A stretch of 64,000 nt of DNA from Flavobacterium panacagri. Its GTDB lineage: Bacteria > Bacteroidota > Bacteroidia > Flavobacteriales > Flavobacteriaceae. The stretch covers positions 4,154,001-4,218,000 of the forward strand of contig NZ_CP119766.1 of assembly GCF_030378165.1 (NCBI RefSeq), in the 5' to 3' direction. The notes beneath the pieces were generated by a model, which worked only from the letters and a program-made list of their open reading frames with translations, ran no database searches and had not been told where the DNA came from. Below, piece after piece: positions 16,955 through 25,089 of this stretch. A program made the translations under genes and the position numbers. Positions within the stretch are counted from its first letter, which is position 1; each line of letters opens with the position of its first letter.

Positions 16955-17533
16955 TTAGCTCTTTATCCAATTAATAACTTCTGGATCTGTTGGTAAAGTT
17001 CTTGGTTTAATTACTTTAACTAACTCTCCTTTTTCATTAATTAGGTATTTCTGGAAATTCCATTCCACTTCAGAATCTTGTAAACCATTTTTAGATTTCT
17101 GAGTTAGGAATTTATAAACCTCACACATATCGCTTCCTTTAACTGAAACTTTGTTCATCATCGGGAAAGTTACACCGTAGTTTTGCTGGCAGAAACTTTC
17201 AATTTCTTTTGCTGTTCCAGGCTCTTGAGAAGCAAAATTATTGGCCGGAAAACCTACAATTACGAAACCTTTATCTTTATATTCTTTGTAAATAGCTTCC
17301 AAATCTTTGTACTGAGGTGTTAAACCACATTTTGAAGCCGTATTTACAATCATGATTTTTTTGCCTTTTAAAGACGCAAAATCAAAAGTATCTCCTGATA
17401 AATCTTCAACTTTAAATTGATAAATGTTTTCTTTTGCCATAATTTCTTTTTTAGGTTTATGGCTCGTTTGAGCCTGAACTTGCGAGGCCATCATAAATAA
17501 TGCACTGCAAACTAAAATTGCTATATTTTTCAT
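16955..17533 (-). CDS. Glutathione peroxidase-family thiol peroxidase, exported
   Basis: Start chosen at the ATG at 17533, because it begins a clean signal peptide (MKNIAILVCSALF to VQAQ); the upstream in-frame ATG adds only 13 polar residues. Catalytic residues of the family are visible: peroxidatic Cys69 (TASKCGLTPQ), Gln103 (FASQEPG) and Trp158/Asn159 (VEWNFQKYL). As in most bacterial members the active residue is cysteine, so the reductant is probably thioredoxin and not glutathione. Length is typical after the signal peptide. It is monocistronic and convergent with the acetyltransferase gene, with the palindromic terminator between. Confidence 0.92.
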   Translation of the reverse strand: MKNIAILVCSALFMMASQVQAQTSHKPKKEIMAKENIYQFKVEDLSGDTFDFASLKGKKIMIVNTASKCGLTPQYKDLEAIYKEYKDKGFVIVGFPANNFASQEPGTAKEIESFCQQNYGVTFPMMNKVSVKGSDMCEVYKFLTQKSKNGLQDSEVEWNFQKYLINEKGELVKVIKPRTLPTDPEVINWIKS

Positions 17534-17613
17534 CGTATAATTTTTTATAAAATTAGCTAAAATACACTTCACTAGAACTTAAATTTTATTAATCAAAAGT
17601 TAAATAAAAAAAT

Positions 17614-17644
17614 GAAGCCTAACGTTAATCAGACGTTAGGCTTC
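17614..17644 (-). terminator. orphan terminator-like hairpin
   Basis: Perfect 11-base arms GAAGCCTAACG and CGTTAGGCTTC. On the minus strand the hairpin is followed by a seven-base T-run, so it would end a minus-strand transcript coming from the gap, such as one carrying the 40-aa ORF. Confidence 0.5.
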
Positions 17645-18034
17645 CCCCCATACAAACAAATCAAACCATGAATTAATTATTATGCCTCTTTATTACTAAA
17701 ATAATATATGTTTAAAATTATAGTTGATGACTCGGTTATACTGAAAATCTTTTTATCCCCCAATGCCTAACGCACTATCAAAATATTTTCAAATGGCTTG
17801 TATTGTATCAACTTGAATCTTACTTAACCGTCATGACATAATAAAAAGTCTTCGATTTGGAAGTCCGAGTACATCAACTATACTATTTTTTATATCTAAA
17901 ATTTAAAGAACATATCCAATCTCACTGCTTATACAACTTGATAAACACCAAAATAAAAACCAGCAAATCGAAAATATTTATAAAATCCATAATCTTAAAA
18001 GTTTATCTATTTATAATGAATTCTTCAATCTCAA

Positions 18035-18157
18035 CTAAATTTCAAATTGGCTTATAATTGTCGCTTCTTTTTTAAAGTCGTTCTCATTAAAAACGGTCAT
18101 CGCCAACACAGTGGTTAATCCGACGATGAGTATTCTTATTATTTGCTTGCTATCCAT
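18035..18157 (-). CDS. possible 40-aa single-span membrane peptide
   Basis: ATG-initiated 40-codon ORF: MDSKQIIRILIVGLTTVLAM is a short charged start followed by a hydrophobic segment, then a polar tail (NENDFKKEATIISQ). It lies antisense-oriented upstream of the ECF sigma gene, in a gap with no better ORF, and a terminator-like hairpin follows 390 bases downstream on its strand. No family is recognised. Confidence 0.4.
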   Translation of the reverse strand: MDSKQIIRILIVGLTTVLAMTVFNENDFKKEATIISQFEI

Positions 18158-18441
18158 AATATTGTTTTTTAAAGAACGACTTTAGATATACTATTCAATG
18201 CCTGTTATTTAGAATCAAATTATTATGATCTTTTTCTTACCTATAAAATCATTTACGTAATCGGATTGTTTTTGGTTTTAAAAAAAGTAAAAAAAATCAT
18301 CTATTTTTTTAAATCCCTTATTTTTAAAGGCTTCAGAGTATGAAAAAAAATAAGAAAAATCAGAAAAAAATAATTTACCTTTATAAAAGAATACCGAATA
18401 ACGCCTAACATTTTTTGTCTAAACTTTAAAAAGCCAAATCT

Positions 18442-18972
18442 ATGAGTCAAGAAGAACTACTAGTTTTAATTTACAAAAAGGACGAAAAAGCTTTTACACA
18501 TTTGTACGATATGTACTCTAAAAGTTTGTTTTCTGTCATTCATGTCCTAATCAAAAATCGAGAAGAAGCAGAAGATGTTCTCCAAGACGTCTTCGTAAAA
18601 ATTTGGAAAAACATCGATTCTTACAATGAAAGTAAGGGACGATTTTACACCTGGATTCTTAATATTGCTCGAAATACTTCGATCGATAAGCTTCGTTCTA
18701 AAAACTTTAATAACAGTCAAAAAAACCTTTCCTCGGATAATTTCGTAAATCTGTTAGATGACAGTAATAAATTAACCAACAAAATTGATGCAATTGGTAT
18801 TCAAGAGTTCGTTAAAAAACTGAAACCAAAATGTATTGAGATCATTAATTTATTATTCTTTAAAGGATATACCCAGCAAGAAGCTTCAGAAGAATTGGCA
18901 CTGCCACTGGGAACTATAAAGACGCAAAACAGAAACTGTATTAACGATTTACGTAATTATTTAAAAATATAA
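18442..18972 (+). CDS. ECF-subfamily RNA polymerase sigma factor
   Basis: The 176-residue protein has sigma region 2 (about residues 10-75: LYDMYSKSLFSVIHVLI, EDVLQDVFVKIWKN, FYTWILNIARN) and region 4 (about 120-170: CIEIINLLFFKGYTQQEASE and LPLGTIKTQNRNC), with no region 3, as expected for an extracytoplasmic-function sigma factor. Its stop overlaps the start of the anti-sigma gene (TAATG, one base shared), showing translational coupling. In relatives such pairs respond to envelope or oxidative signals; the regulon is not deducible here. Confidence 0.95.
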   Translation: MSQEELLVLIYKKDEKAFTHLYDMYSKSLFSVIHVLIKNREEAEDVLQDVFVKIWKNIDSYNESKGRFYTWILNIARNTSIDKLRSKNFNNSQKNLSSDNFVNLLDDSNKLTNKIDAIGIQEFVKKLKPKCIEIINLLFFKGYTQQEASEELALPLGTIKTQNRNCINDLRNYLKI

Positions 18973-19760
18973 TGGAAGCACAAGAATATATAGAATCAGG
19001 AATTCTAGAGTTGTACGTTTACGGCTTATTAAGCGAAAAGGAAAACCTAGAAATAGCTGAATTAGCCAAAAAGAATCCTGAAGTAGATCAGGAAATTATT
19101 TCGATTGAAAAGGCTGTAATTGCTTTATCATCGAGCTTCTCTCCTTTCCATTCTGTGGAGAATTTTGAGAAGATTAAAGCACGTCTGGAGCTTAAACATG
19201 GAAAAGTAGTCGATATGAAACCAGCTTCAAACTGGTCTCAATATGTGGGCTGGGCTGCAGCAGTATTACTATTGTTAGGTTTAGGATATCAGACTTTGGA
19301 ATTATCAAAAACCAAAGATGCTATTTCTACAGTTGGAAATGAGAAAAATAAAATTCAACGAGAATATGCTTTCTTAGACCAGCAGAATAAGCAGACAGAG
19401 AAAAACTTAAATATTGTTAGGGATATTAAAAATACTGGTGTTACTCTTGGCGGTCAGGCGGTTTCTCCAACTTCTTTTGCAAAAGTATACTGGAACCAGC
19501 AAACTAAAACGACTTATATCGATGCTGCTGGATTACCAACTCCACCAAAAGGCATGGTTTATCAGGTTTGGTCTTTAAAATTAAGTCCGGTTCTTACACC
19601 AACAAGTATCGGTTTATTGGATAATTTTGAAGGAAATACTCAAAAAATCTTTGCTGTAAGTCAGACGGATTCGGCAGAAGCTTTTGGAATCACTTTAGAG
19701 CCTGCTGGAGGAAGTCCAACTCCAACAATGGAACAACTTTATACTTTAGGAAAAGTTTAA
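18972..19760 (+). CDS. RskA-type anti-sigma factor
   Basis: Membrane-bound partner of the sigma factor just upstream. The N-terminal cytoplasmic helical domain (about residues 1-90, starting YIESGILELYVYGLLSE) is the anti-sigma domain without a zinc HxxxCxxC motif. One membrane helix follows (WSQYVGWAAAVLLLLGLGYQ, about 92-112), then a coiled segment (about 120-150), and an extracytoplasmic RskA-like beta domain to the end (MVYQVWSLKL, FGITLEPAGGSPTPT). It shares one base with the sigma gene and is followed by a good terminator. Confidence 0.9.
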   Translation: MEAQEYIESGILELYVYGLLSEKENLEIAELAKKNPEVDQEIISIEKAVIALSSSFSPFHSVENFEKIKARLELKHGKVVDMKPASNWSQYVGWAAAVLLLLGLGYQTLELSKTKDAISTVGNEKNKIQREYAFLDQQNKQTEKNLNIVRDIKNTGVTLGGQAVSPTSFAKVYWNQQTKTTYIDAAGLPTPPKGMVYQVWSLKLSPVLTPTSIGLLDNFEGNTQKIFAVSQTDSAEAFGITLEPAGGSPTPTMEQLYTLGKV

Positions 19761-19782
19761 AATCTAATTTTGTATAAAACTC

Positions 19783-19819
19783 AAAAAGAGGCTGTCTCAA
19801 AAAGGATAGCCTCTTTTTT
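19783..19819 (+). terminator. terminator after the sigma/anti-sigma operon
   Basis: Arms AAAAAGAGGCT and AGCCTCTTTTT with a T-run on the plus strand, 23 bases after the anti-sigma stop codon. Confidence 0.75.
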
Positions 19820-19824
19820 GTAAG

Positions 19825-19984
19825 CTTCGGAGAAGTGGCATATTTATAGAAAGAATTAAATGCTTCCAATATAAAGCTCCAGCGGAGCGACATATTTTTT
19901 GCATGCTATAATATAATGTCACTCCTCCGGAGCTTTTTTAATTCTCTTATTGAAATTCTATAAATATTTGACCCCGCTGGGGTC
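19825..19984. repeat. array of four short palindromes at about 50-base spacing
   Basis: Small palindromes lie at 19825-19835 (CTTCGGAGAAG), 19876-19888 (GCTCCAGCGGAGC), 19923-19933 (core CTCCGGAG) and 19970-19984 (GACCCCGCTGGGGTC). Their centres are about 52, 46 and 49 bases apart. Related flanks (CATATTTATAG or its complement CTATAAATATTTG) show that the last two units run in the opposite direction to the first two, making the whole block a large inverted repeat. Confidence 0.6.
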
Positions 19985-20058
19985 TTTATAGACAAAAAGC
20001 TTTTTAATATTTAGTTCAGTGTAAAAGGTGCTGTTTCAAATAAACGTTATTAAAATAC

Positions 20059-20092
20059 AAAAAAAAGCTCAGCATAAAAACTGAGCTTTTTC
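20059..20092 (-). terminator. terminator of the ccsBA gene
   Basis: Stem AAAAGCTCAG / CTGAGCTTTT with an eight-base T-run on the minus strand, 30 bases after the ccsBA stop. Confidence 0.75.
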
Positions 20093-20120
20093 GATACGAA
20101 TCAATAATTAATTTGATGAT

Positions 20121-23100
20121 TTATTTTTTAATCTTTTTGGTTTTATAGTATTTTCTATATTTTGGATAAGTAATCGCTCCTATTAAAGAAATTGTTATCA
20201 GGCAATAATAAATCCAGCTTAATGAATGTGCTTCTCCACTAGCATAAGAGTGTAAACCAACCAAGTGGAAATTTACTCCATAATAAGTGAACAAAATCGA
20301 TACAAAAGCATACATACTCATTAAATTGAAGAACCATTTGCCTCTTAAAGCAGGAACAAAACGAGCGTGAATTACAAAAGCATAAATCATAATCGAAATT
20401 AAAGCCCAAGTTTCTTTTGGATCCCAACCCCAGTAACGTCCCCAGCTTTCATTTGCCCATTGTCCACCTAGGAAGTTTCCAATCGTTAGCATGATCAAAC
20501 CAATAGTTAAAGACATTTCGTTGATATAAGTGATCTCTTTAATGTTTAATTCCATTTTAGCTTTGTTTTTCTCTGTTGTAAAGAAAATCAATAATAATGA
20601 CACAAAACCTAAAATCATTCCTAATGCAGTTGGGCCATAACTACCTACAATAACTGCAACGTGAATCATTAACCAATAAGAATTAAGAACTGGCTGTAAG
20701 TTCGCAATTTCAGGATCAATCCAGTTCAAGTATGCCGCCATTAAAATCATAGCAGTAACGAATGCAGATGAAGCAACTGTTAATTTTGATTTTCTGTCAA
20801 AAGCCAATCCGAAGAACATGGTTGACCAAGACACATATACAATAGATTCATAAGCATTACTCCAAGGTGCATGCCCAGAAATATACCAGCGCGCTATTAA
20901 TCCTAATGTATGAAGCACAAATAACAATCCAATTATAATATGGAATCCGTTTATTGTCATACGCAGCCATTTTTTCTCAAAGAAAATATTGACAATAATA
21001 AGAATGAACATAAAACTTGCCGCTGTAATATACCAATACGATAATTTTTGAAAAACGTCATATTTGTTATAGGCAATCTCTGCATCAATTTTTTGTTCGC
21101 TAGGCATTACTTTGGCTCCAAATTTCTTTTGGAAACCATGAATACTTTCTACTAAATTATCAGCTGTATCAAAGTTCTTCGCGATCGAACCGTTATTCAA
21201 AGCACTAAAATATAAAGGCAGGATTTGTTTCACATAAGTTGAATCCATTCCTTTAAATCCAGCTCCTTCACGTTCTAAATACGAAACCCATTTATGATTT
21301 GGATCATTTGGAACTGGGAATATCTTTAAAATGCTACCGCTTAAAGCAGATTCCATTAAGTTTACTTTTTTATCTGTCTCAATATAATCTTTCTCAAACT
21401 GATTAGGATTTGCGGCTTTATAAGCAGCATCTAAATAAGGTGATAGTTTATAATTTCCTTGTTCATCAAAGAACTTTACAAATGGAGCATATTTATCTTT
21501 CGGATCAATACCAATAATTTTTCGGATACTGTCATTTCCTGATTTAATGTAAATTAAAGGAACCTGAATCCAAACCTGAGCATATTGTGTCATCGATAAA
21601 AACACCTGGTCAGAATTCATCTCGTTATATTTATCACTGTGGCTTACTTTACGAAGTAATTCAGATGAAAACGTATTAATCGGCTTCATTCTTCCTCCAG
21701 CATCCTGAATAATCAAACGTCCAAATTTTGCGGCATGTGCTTCTGGAGCTTTATAAATATTCAATAACGAATCTAACTGCTTTTTACTTGGCGGTGCAGT
21801 TACATGATTGGCGTGATCGTTTGGATCTGTTGCATGTGTATGGTCATGGTCGTGCGAGTGAACATGTGGTGTCTGCTGTGCAAAACCACTTAAACTTAAC
21901 ATTAAAACTAAAATCGTAATTAGTTTTTCTTTTTTCTTTTTAACAGCTTCCAGCTTACGTTTTAAATCGCCAAAACGAGAATGTTTTGTAAACATAATTG
22001 CCATTAAACCTATGTAAAGCATAAAGTATCCAAAATAAGTAATGTTAGTTCCCCAGAAATCATGGTTCACAGATAAAACAGTTCCTTTTTCGTCTGGATC
22101 AAATGAAGATTGGAAGAAACGATATCCTTTATAATCCAAAACGTGGTTCATAAAAATATCGGCATCAAAAGTTTCTGTAGAATCCTGAACGGTTACTTTA
22201 CTTTTAAACGCAGAATAACTTTTTTCAGTTCCAGGATATTTATCAGCAATAAAGTCATTTAGTCTCACTTTGAAAGGTAAAACATACGCTTTACTTCCAT
22301 AAAATAAAGAGTATTCAATGTTTCCAATTTTTACTGTTTTAGGTTCTCCAACCTGTCCTTTAGAACCAAAAAGCATTACTTCTTTTTCCTGTCCTTCGGC
22401 TTTTACTTTGACAACTAAAGCATCTGAATGCGTTTTAGCTTTATAATCATTATTAGATTCATATTCTACTTTTCCTTTCATTGCAGGATCTGGAAATACA
22501 ATTCTAATATCTCCAATACTGTATAAAGAACGCATCATTAAAGGCTGTACATCATCTTTAGTAACTTTACCTTTAAGCTGATCGGCCATTCTCATAAATT
22601 CTCCTTCAAAAGGCGTTTGAATAGTGTATTTATCACCTTTAGTATTAATATTGATGGCTCCGTCTGTTTGTTTATTTAAAGCAAACAAAACATTATGAAT
22701 GTTCTGAACTTCGCCTTCTTTTAAGTAATGTTCTTCACGTCCGCCGGCACCTGCTTCAACTAATTTAAGGTATAAAGTTCCGTTTGGATCTTCTTTGACC
22801 ACTTCCTTTGCTCCCATGATATAATTAGCATAAGAAACTTCAAAAGGAGTTTCGTCAAATTTTCCAGAAATAGAAAAATCATTATTAGTTGCAGGAGATA
22901 ATAAAAGACTCTTTTCGAAAACTCTTCGTTTCATTTCTCCTTTATATTCGCCATCGACAAAAATGGTTAAAAAAGTTTTATCAGAATATATTTGATTTTC
23001 AGCCGCTCCTTCACGAATCGGCATCATTCCTTCATAACTAATATATCTTGTAATAAAAGCTCCTATAATGATAAAAATAAAGGCTAAGTGAAGTAATAAA

Positions 23101-23336
23101 GTTGCCCATTTTTCTTTTTTAAGTAATTGATAACGCTTGATGTTTCCGAAGAAGTTAATAACGAAAACTACCATTATGGCTTCAAACCACCAAGTATTGT
23201 AAATTAGAATTCTGGCTGTATCTGTATTGTATTTACTTTCGATAAAAGTTCCAATACCCATTGCTGCTGCAAATGCAATAAAAAGAACGGCCATTAAACG
23301 TGTAGAAAACAAAAAAGAGAATATTTTTTTATCCAT
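20121..23336 (-). CDS. ccsBA: Cytochrome c biogenesis fusion protein ResB-CcsA (System II)
   Basis: System II haem export and cytochrome c ligation protein. Start set at the ATG at 23336 (MDKKIFSFLFSTRL); the upstream ATG adds 11 residues that do not fit the family. The first half (to about residue 470) is ResB-like: three N-terminal membrane spans, a large periplasmic domain and a fourth span. A second hydrophobic stretch ending LSLSGFAQ resembles a signal peptide and is followed by a His-rich loop (about 487-512). The CcsA part ends the protein and contains the tryptophan-rich haem motif WGRYWGWDPKETWALIS near residue 965 and the conserved histidines in HVAVIVGSYG and GLHSYASGEAHSLSW. Total length is about 1071 aa. 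A -7-like TACTTTTG (23369-23376, minus) lies 32 bases upstream. Confidence 0.93.
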   Translation of the reverse strand: MDKKIFSFLFSTRLMAVLFIAFAAAMGIGTFIESKYNTDTARILIYNTWWFEAIMVVFVINFFGNIKRYQLLKKEKWATLLLHLAFIFIIIGAFITRYISYEGMMPIREGAAENQIYSDKTFLTIFVDGEYKGEMKRRVFEKSLLLSPATNNDFSISGKFDETPFEVSYANYIMGAKEVVKEDPNGTLYLKLVEAGAGGREEHYLKEGEVQNIHNVLFALNKQTDGAININTKGDKYTIQTPFEGEFMRMADQLKGKVTKDDVQPLMMRSLYSIGDIRIVFPDPAMKGKVEYESNNDYKAKTHSDALVVKVKAEGQEKEVMLFGSKGQVGEPKTVKIGNIEYSLFYGSKAYVLPFKVRLNDFIADKYPGTEKSYSAFKSKVTVQDSTETFDADIFMNHVLDYKGYRFFQSSFDPDEKGTVLSVNHDFWGTNITYFGYFMLYIGLMAIMFTKHSRFGDLKRKLEAVKKKKEKLITILVLMLSLSGFAQQTPHVHSHDHDHTHATDPNDHANHVTAPPSKKQLDSLLNIYKAPEAHAAKFGRLIIQDAGGRMKPINTFSSELLRKVSHSDKYNEMNSDQVFLSMTQYAQVWIQVPLIYIKSGNDSIRKIIGIDPKDKYAPFVKFFDEQGNYKLSPYLDAAYKAANPNQFEKDYIETDKKVNLMESALSGSILKIFPVPNDPNHKWVSYLEREGAGFKGMDSTYVKQILPLYFSALNNGSIAKNFDTADNLVESIHGFQKKFGAKVMPSEQKIDAEIAYNKYDVFQKLSYWYITAASFMFILIIVNIFFEKKWLRMTINGFHIIIGLLFVLHTLGLIARWYISGHAPWSNAYESIVYVSWSTMFFGLAFDRKSKLTVASSAFVTAMILMAAYLNWIDPEIANLQPVLNSYWLMIHVAVIVGSYGPTALGMILGFVSLLLIFFTTEKNKAKMELNIKEITYINEMSLTIGLIMLTIGNFLGGQWANESWGRYWGWDPKETWALISIMIYAFVIHARFVPALRGKWFFNLMSMYAFVSILFTYYGVNFHLVGLHSYASGEAHSLSWIYYCLITISLIGAITYPKYRKYYKTKKIKK

Positions 23337-23376
23337 TTTTAAGGAATTACATTGTATATAAAGTGGCACAAAAGTA

Positions 23377-23657
23377 CTTAAAAATGTTTATTTGAGACAT
23401 GCGATATTTGTTAATAAAAACCAAATATATAACGGTGAATTTAATCAAATTCTCAAAAATGTACACTTATATTTACAAAACTATATCTAGAGAAATTTAA
23501 CCGATTCTTTTCGCTGATTACAGTCAAAACAAAATAAATACGCTATTCAGCTTTCGTTTTGATAATTACAAAAAGAATTTCAGAAGCAAAAGAATCACAA
23601 TCTCTACAATCTGAATCAAAACTTTTCGTTACAAATTATCTTTATAAAAAATAATAC
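23377..23657. other. intergenic region between divergent ccsBA and the DUF2520 gene
   Basis: About 280 AT-rich bases. I see no ORF of note, no strong hairpin and no known RNA; it should hold the ccsBA upstream signals and the -33 region of the plus-strand gene. Confidence 0.5.
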
Positions 23658-23665
23658 TAATTTTG
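23658..23665 (+). promoter_or_regulatory. candidate -7 promoter box very close to a start codon
   Basis: TAATTTTG fits TAnnTTTG and ends five bases before the ATG at 23671, which would put the transcript start at or next to the start codon. No clear -33 TTTG is seen. Confidence 0.4.
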
Positions 23666-23670
23666 CTTTT

Positions 23671-24432
23671 ATGATTCAGATAACAATTATTGGTTCCGGC
23701 AATGTAGCACAGCATTTGATAAAAGCTTTTGATGGAAGTAAAACCGTTGAAATTAAACAGGTTTTTTCACGAAAGAAGGAAACGTTGCTGCATTTAGTTG
23801 ACTATGAAAAAATTGTCACGGATTATAATGAAATCCAGCCGGCAGACTTGCATATAATTGCCGTTTCAGACAATGCAATTACAGCAGTTTCTGAACAGCT
23901 TCCTTTTAACAATCAATTTGTGGTTCATACTTCTGGTACCTCTTCAATTGATATTTTAAATCCTAAGAATCGTCGTGGTGTTTTTTATCCGCTCCAGACT
24001 TTTTCAAAGAATAAAGCTATTGATTATTCGATTATTCCCTTTTGTTTGGAAGCCGAAAATACAGCCGATTTTAAGTTATTAGAATCCATTGCTAAAAGTA
24101 TTTCTACAGCAGTTCATTCTGTTAGTTCTCAACAGCGTAAAGCACTTCATGTTGCAGCTGTTTTTGTCAGCAATTTTACAAATCATTTATATTCTTTGGG
24201 ACAAGAAGTTTGTGAAGAAAATCAGCTGCCGTTTGCTATTTTAAGACCTCTCATTCAAGAAACTGCGGACAAAATCAATACTCTAGATCCAATTGATGCG
24301 CAAACTGGTCCGGCTATAAGACACGACTCAAATACTACAGAAGCCCATATAGCCTTTTTACAAGACGAAAACAAAAAAAATATTTATAAAATCCTAACAC
24401 AATCTATACAGCATAATGGCAAAAAGTTATAA
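23671..24432 (+). CDS. DUF2520/Rossmann-like dehydrogenase-family protein
   Basis: The N-terminus is a Rossmann fold (ITIIGSGNVAQHLIKAF, residues 3-19) of the NADP-oxidoreductase/F420-dependent type. The middle motif VVHTSGTSSIDIL and the C-terminal helical DUF2520 domain (SQQRKALHVAAVFVSNFTNHL, near 160-180) match a family with distant resemblance to ketopantoate and pyrroline-carboxylate reductases. Its substrate is unknown. It overlaps the next gene by 17 bases and begins a compact cluster (phosphatase, prenyltransferase, Maf, MscS). Confidence 0.85.
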   Translation: MIQITIIGSGNVAQHLIKAFDGSKTVEIKQVFSRKKETLLHLVDYEKIVTDYNEIQPADLHIIAVSDNAITAVSEQLPFNNQFVVHTSGTSSIDILNPKNRRGVFYPLQTFSKNKAIDYSIIPFCLEAENTADFKLLESIAKSISTAVHSVSSQQRKALHVAAVFVSNFTNHLYSLGQEVCEENQLPFAILRPLIQETADKINTLDPIDAQTGPAIRHDSNTTEAHIAFLQDENKKNIYKILTQSIQHNGKKL

Positions 24433-24943
24433 AGAAATAATGAATGACATCACAACATTTGTTTTTGATGTAGACGGCGTATTAACAGACAGTTCTGTTT
24501 TTGTAACCAACGAAGGTGAGATGTTGCGAACAATGAATATTCGCGACGGATTTGCTTTAAAGGCTGCAATTGAAAGCGGTTATAACGTATGTATTATTTC
24601 TGGCGGAAGCAACGAAGGTGTTCGTATTCGTCTTCAAAATTTAGGTGTGAAAGACATTCATTTGGGAACTCCTGACAAAGTAAAAACCTTTAAAGATTAT
24701 ACCGAAATCAACAATATAAAGCACGAAAATGTTTTATATATGGGAGATGATATTCCTGATTTTCACGTTATGAAATTAGTAGGCCTTCCAACGTGTCCTC
24801 AGGATTCTACCCCTGAAATCAAAAATATCTGCCGTTACATTTCTCATGTAAAAGGCGGACGTGGAGCGGCAAGAGACGTTATCGAACAAGTGATGAAAGT
24901 ACAAGGAAAATGGATGGAGTATTTTAATGGAAAACATGACTAA
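24416..24943 (+). CDS. kdsC: HAD-family phosphatase, KdsC type
   Basis: The 175-residue protein carries the HAD nucleophile motif FDVDGVLTDSS (Asp18 and Asp20), SGG near residue 62 (CIISGGSNEGV) and the metal motif YMGDDIPDFHVM near residue 108. This short capless form is the one seen in KdsC, which removes phosphate from Kdo-8-phosphate in lipopolysaccharide synthesis. The start overlaps the DUF2520 gene by 17 bases, so translation is probably coupled; a second ATG nine codons in is also possible. Assignment to KdsC and not to another C0-type HAD phosphatase is likely but not certain. Confidence 0.85.
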   Translation: MAKSYKEIMNDITTFVFDVDGVLTDSSVFVTNEGEMLRTMNIRDGFALKAAIESGYNVCIISGGSNEGVRIRLQNLGVKDIHLGTPDKVKTFKDYTEINNIKHENVLYMGDDIPDFHVMKLVGLPTCPQDSTPEIKNICRYISHVKGGRGAARDVIEQVMKVQGKWMEYFNGKHD

Positions 24944-24948
24944 ATTAT

Positions 24949-25080
24949 TTTAGATTGTTGACTTTAGATTTTAGATTCCTGATTATTTAGCGTAATTAGC
25001 TTTGTCAAAGTTTTAAACTTTGACAAAGCTTGAGAGCCAATAAAACCTTTGAACCTTTGTTCCTCAGAACCTTTGCAACT
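24949..25080. repeat. dispersed repeat words and a hairpin between kdsC and the prenyltransferase gene
   Basis: It contains ACTTTAGATTTTAGATT words like those at 9186-9278, then exact arms 24998-25012 and 25016-25030 (AGCTTTGTCAAAGTT and its complement), and CCTTTG-rich DNA. The hairpin lacks a long T-run, so read-through into the next gene is possible. Confidence 0.5.
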
Positions 25081-25089
25081 TAAAAGAAA

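Larger units (their letters stand above)
17534..18441. other. gap upstream of the ECF sigma gene
   Basis: About 900 bases hold only a 40-codon minus-strand ORF (18035-18157) and a hairpin at 17614-17644. The word GCCTAAC recurs (17617, 17765, 18402). A short inverted pair AAAGTCGTTC / GAACGACTTT (18073 and 18173) flanks the small ORF's 5' part. Nothing else is recognisable; the long AT-rich leader may contain the sigma gene's promoter. Confidence 0.4.

Noticed and set aside
17857..18057. 66-codon plus-strand frame in the gap before the sigma gene
   Set aside because: It starts with TTG, has AT-driven composition with no family, and overlaps a better minus-strand ORF.
23361..23376. TGGCACAAAAGTACTT on the plus strand before ccsBA as a sigma-54 site
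   Set aside because: The -12 TG is missing at the right spacing, and no plus-strand gene follows closely; the same DNA fits a -7 box for the minus strand better.
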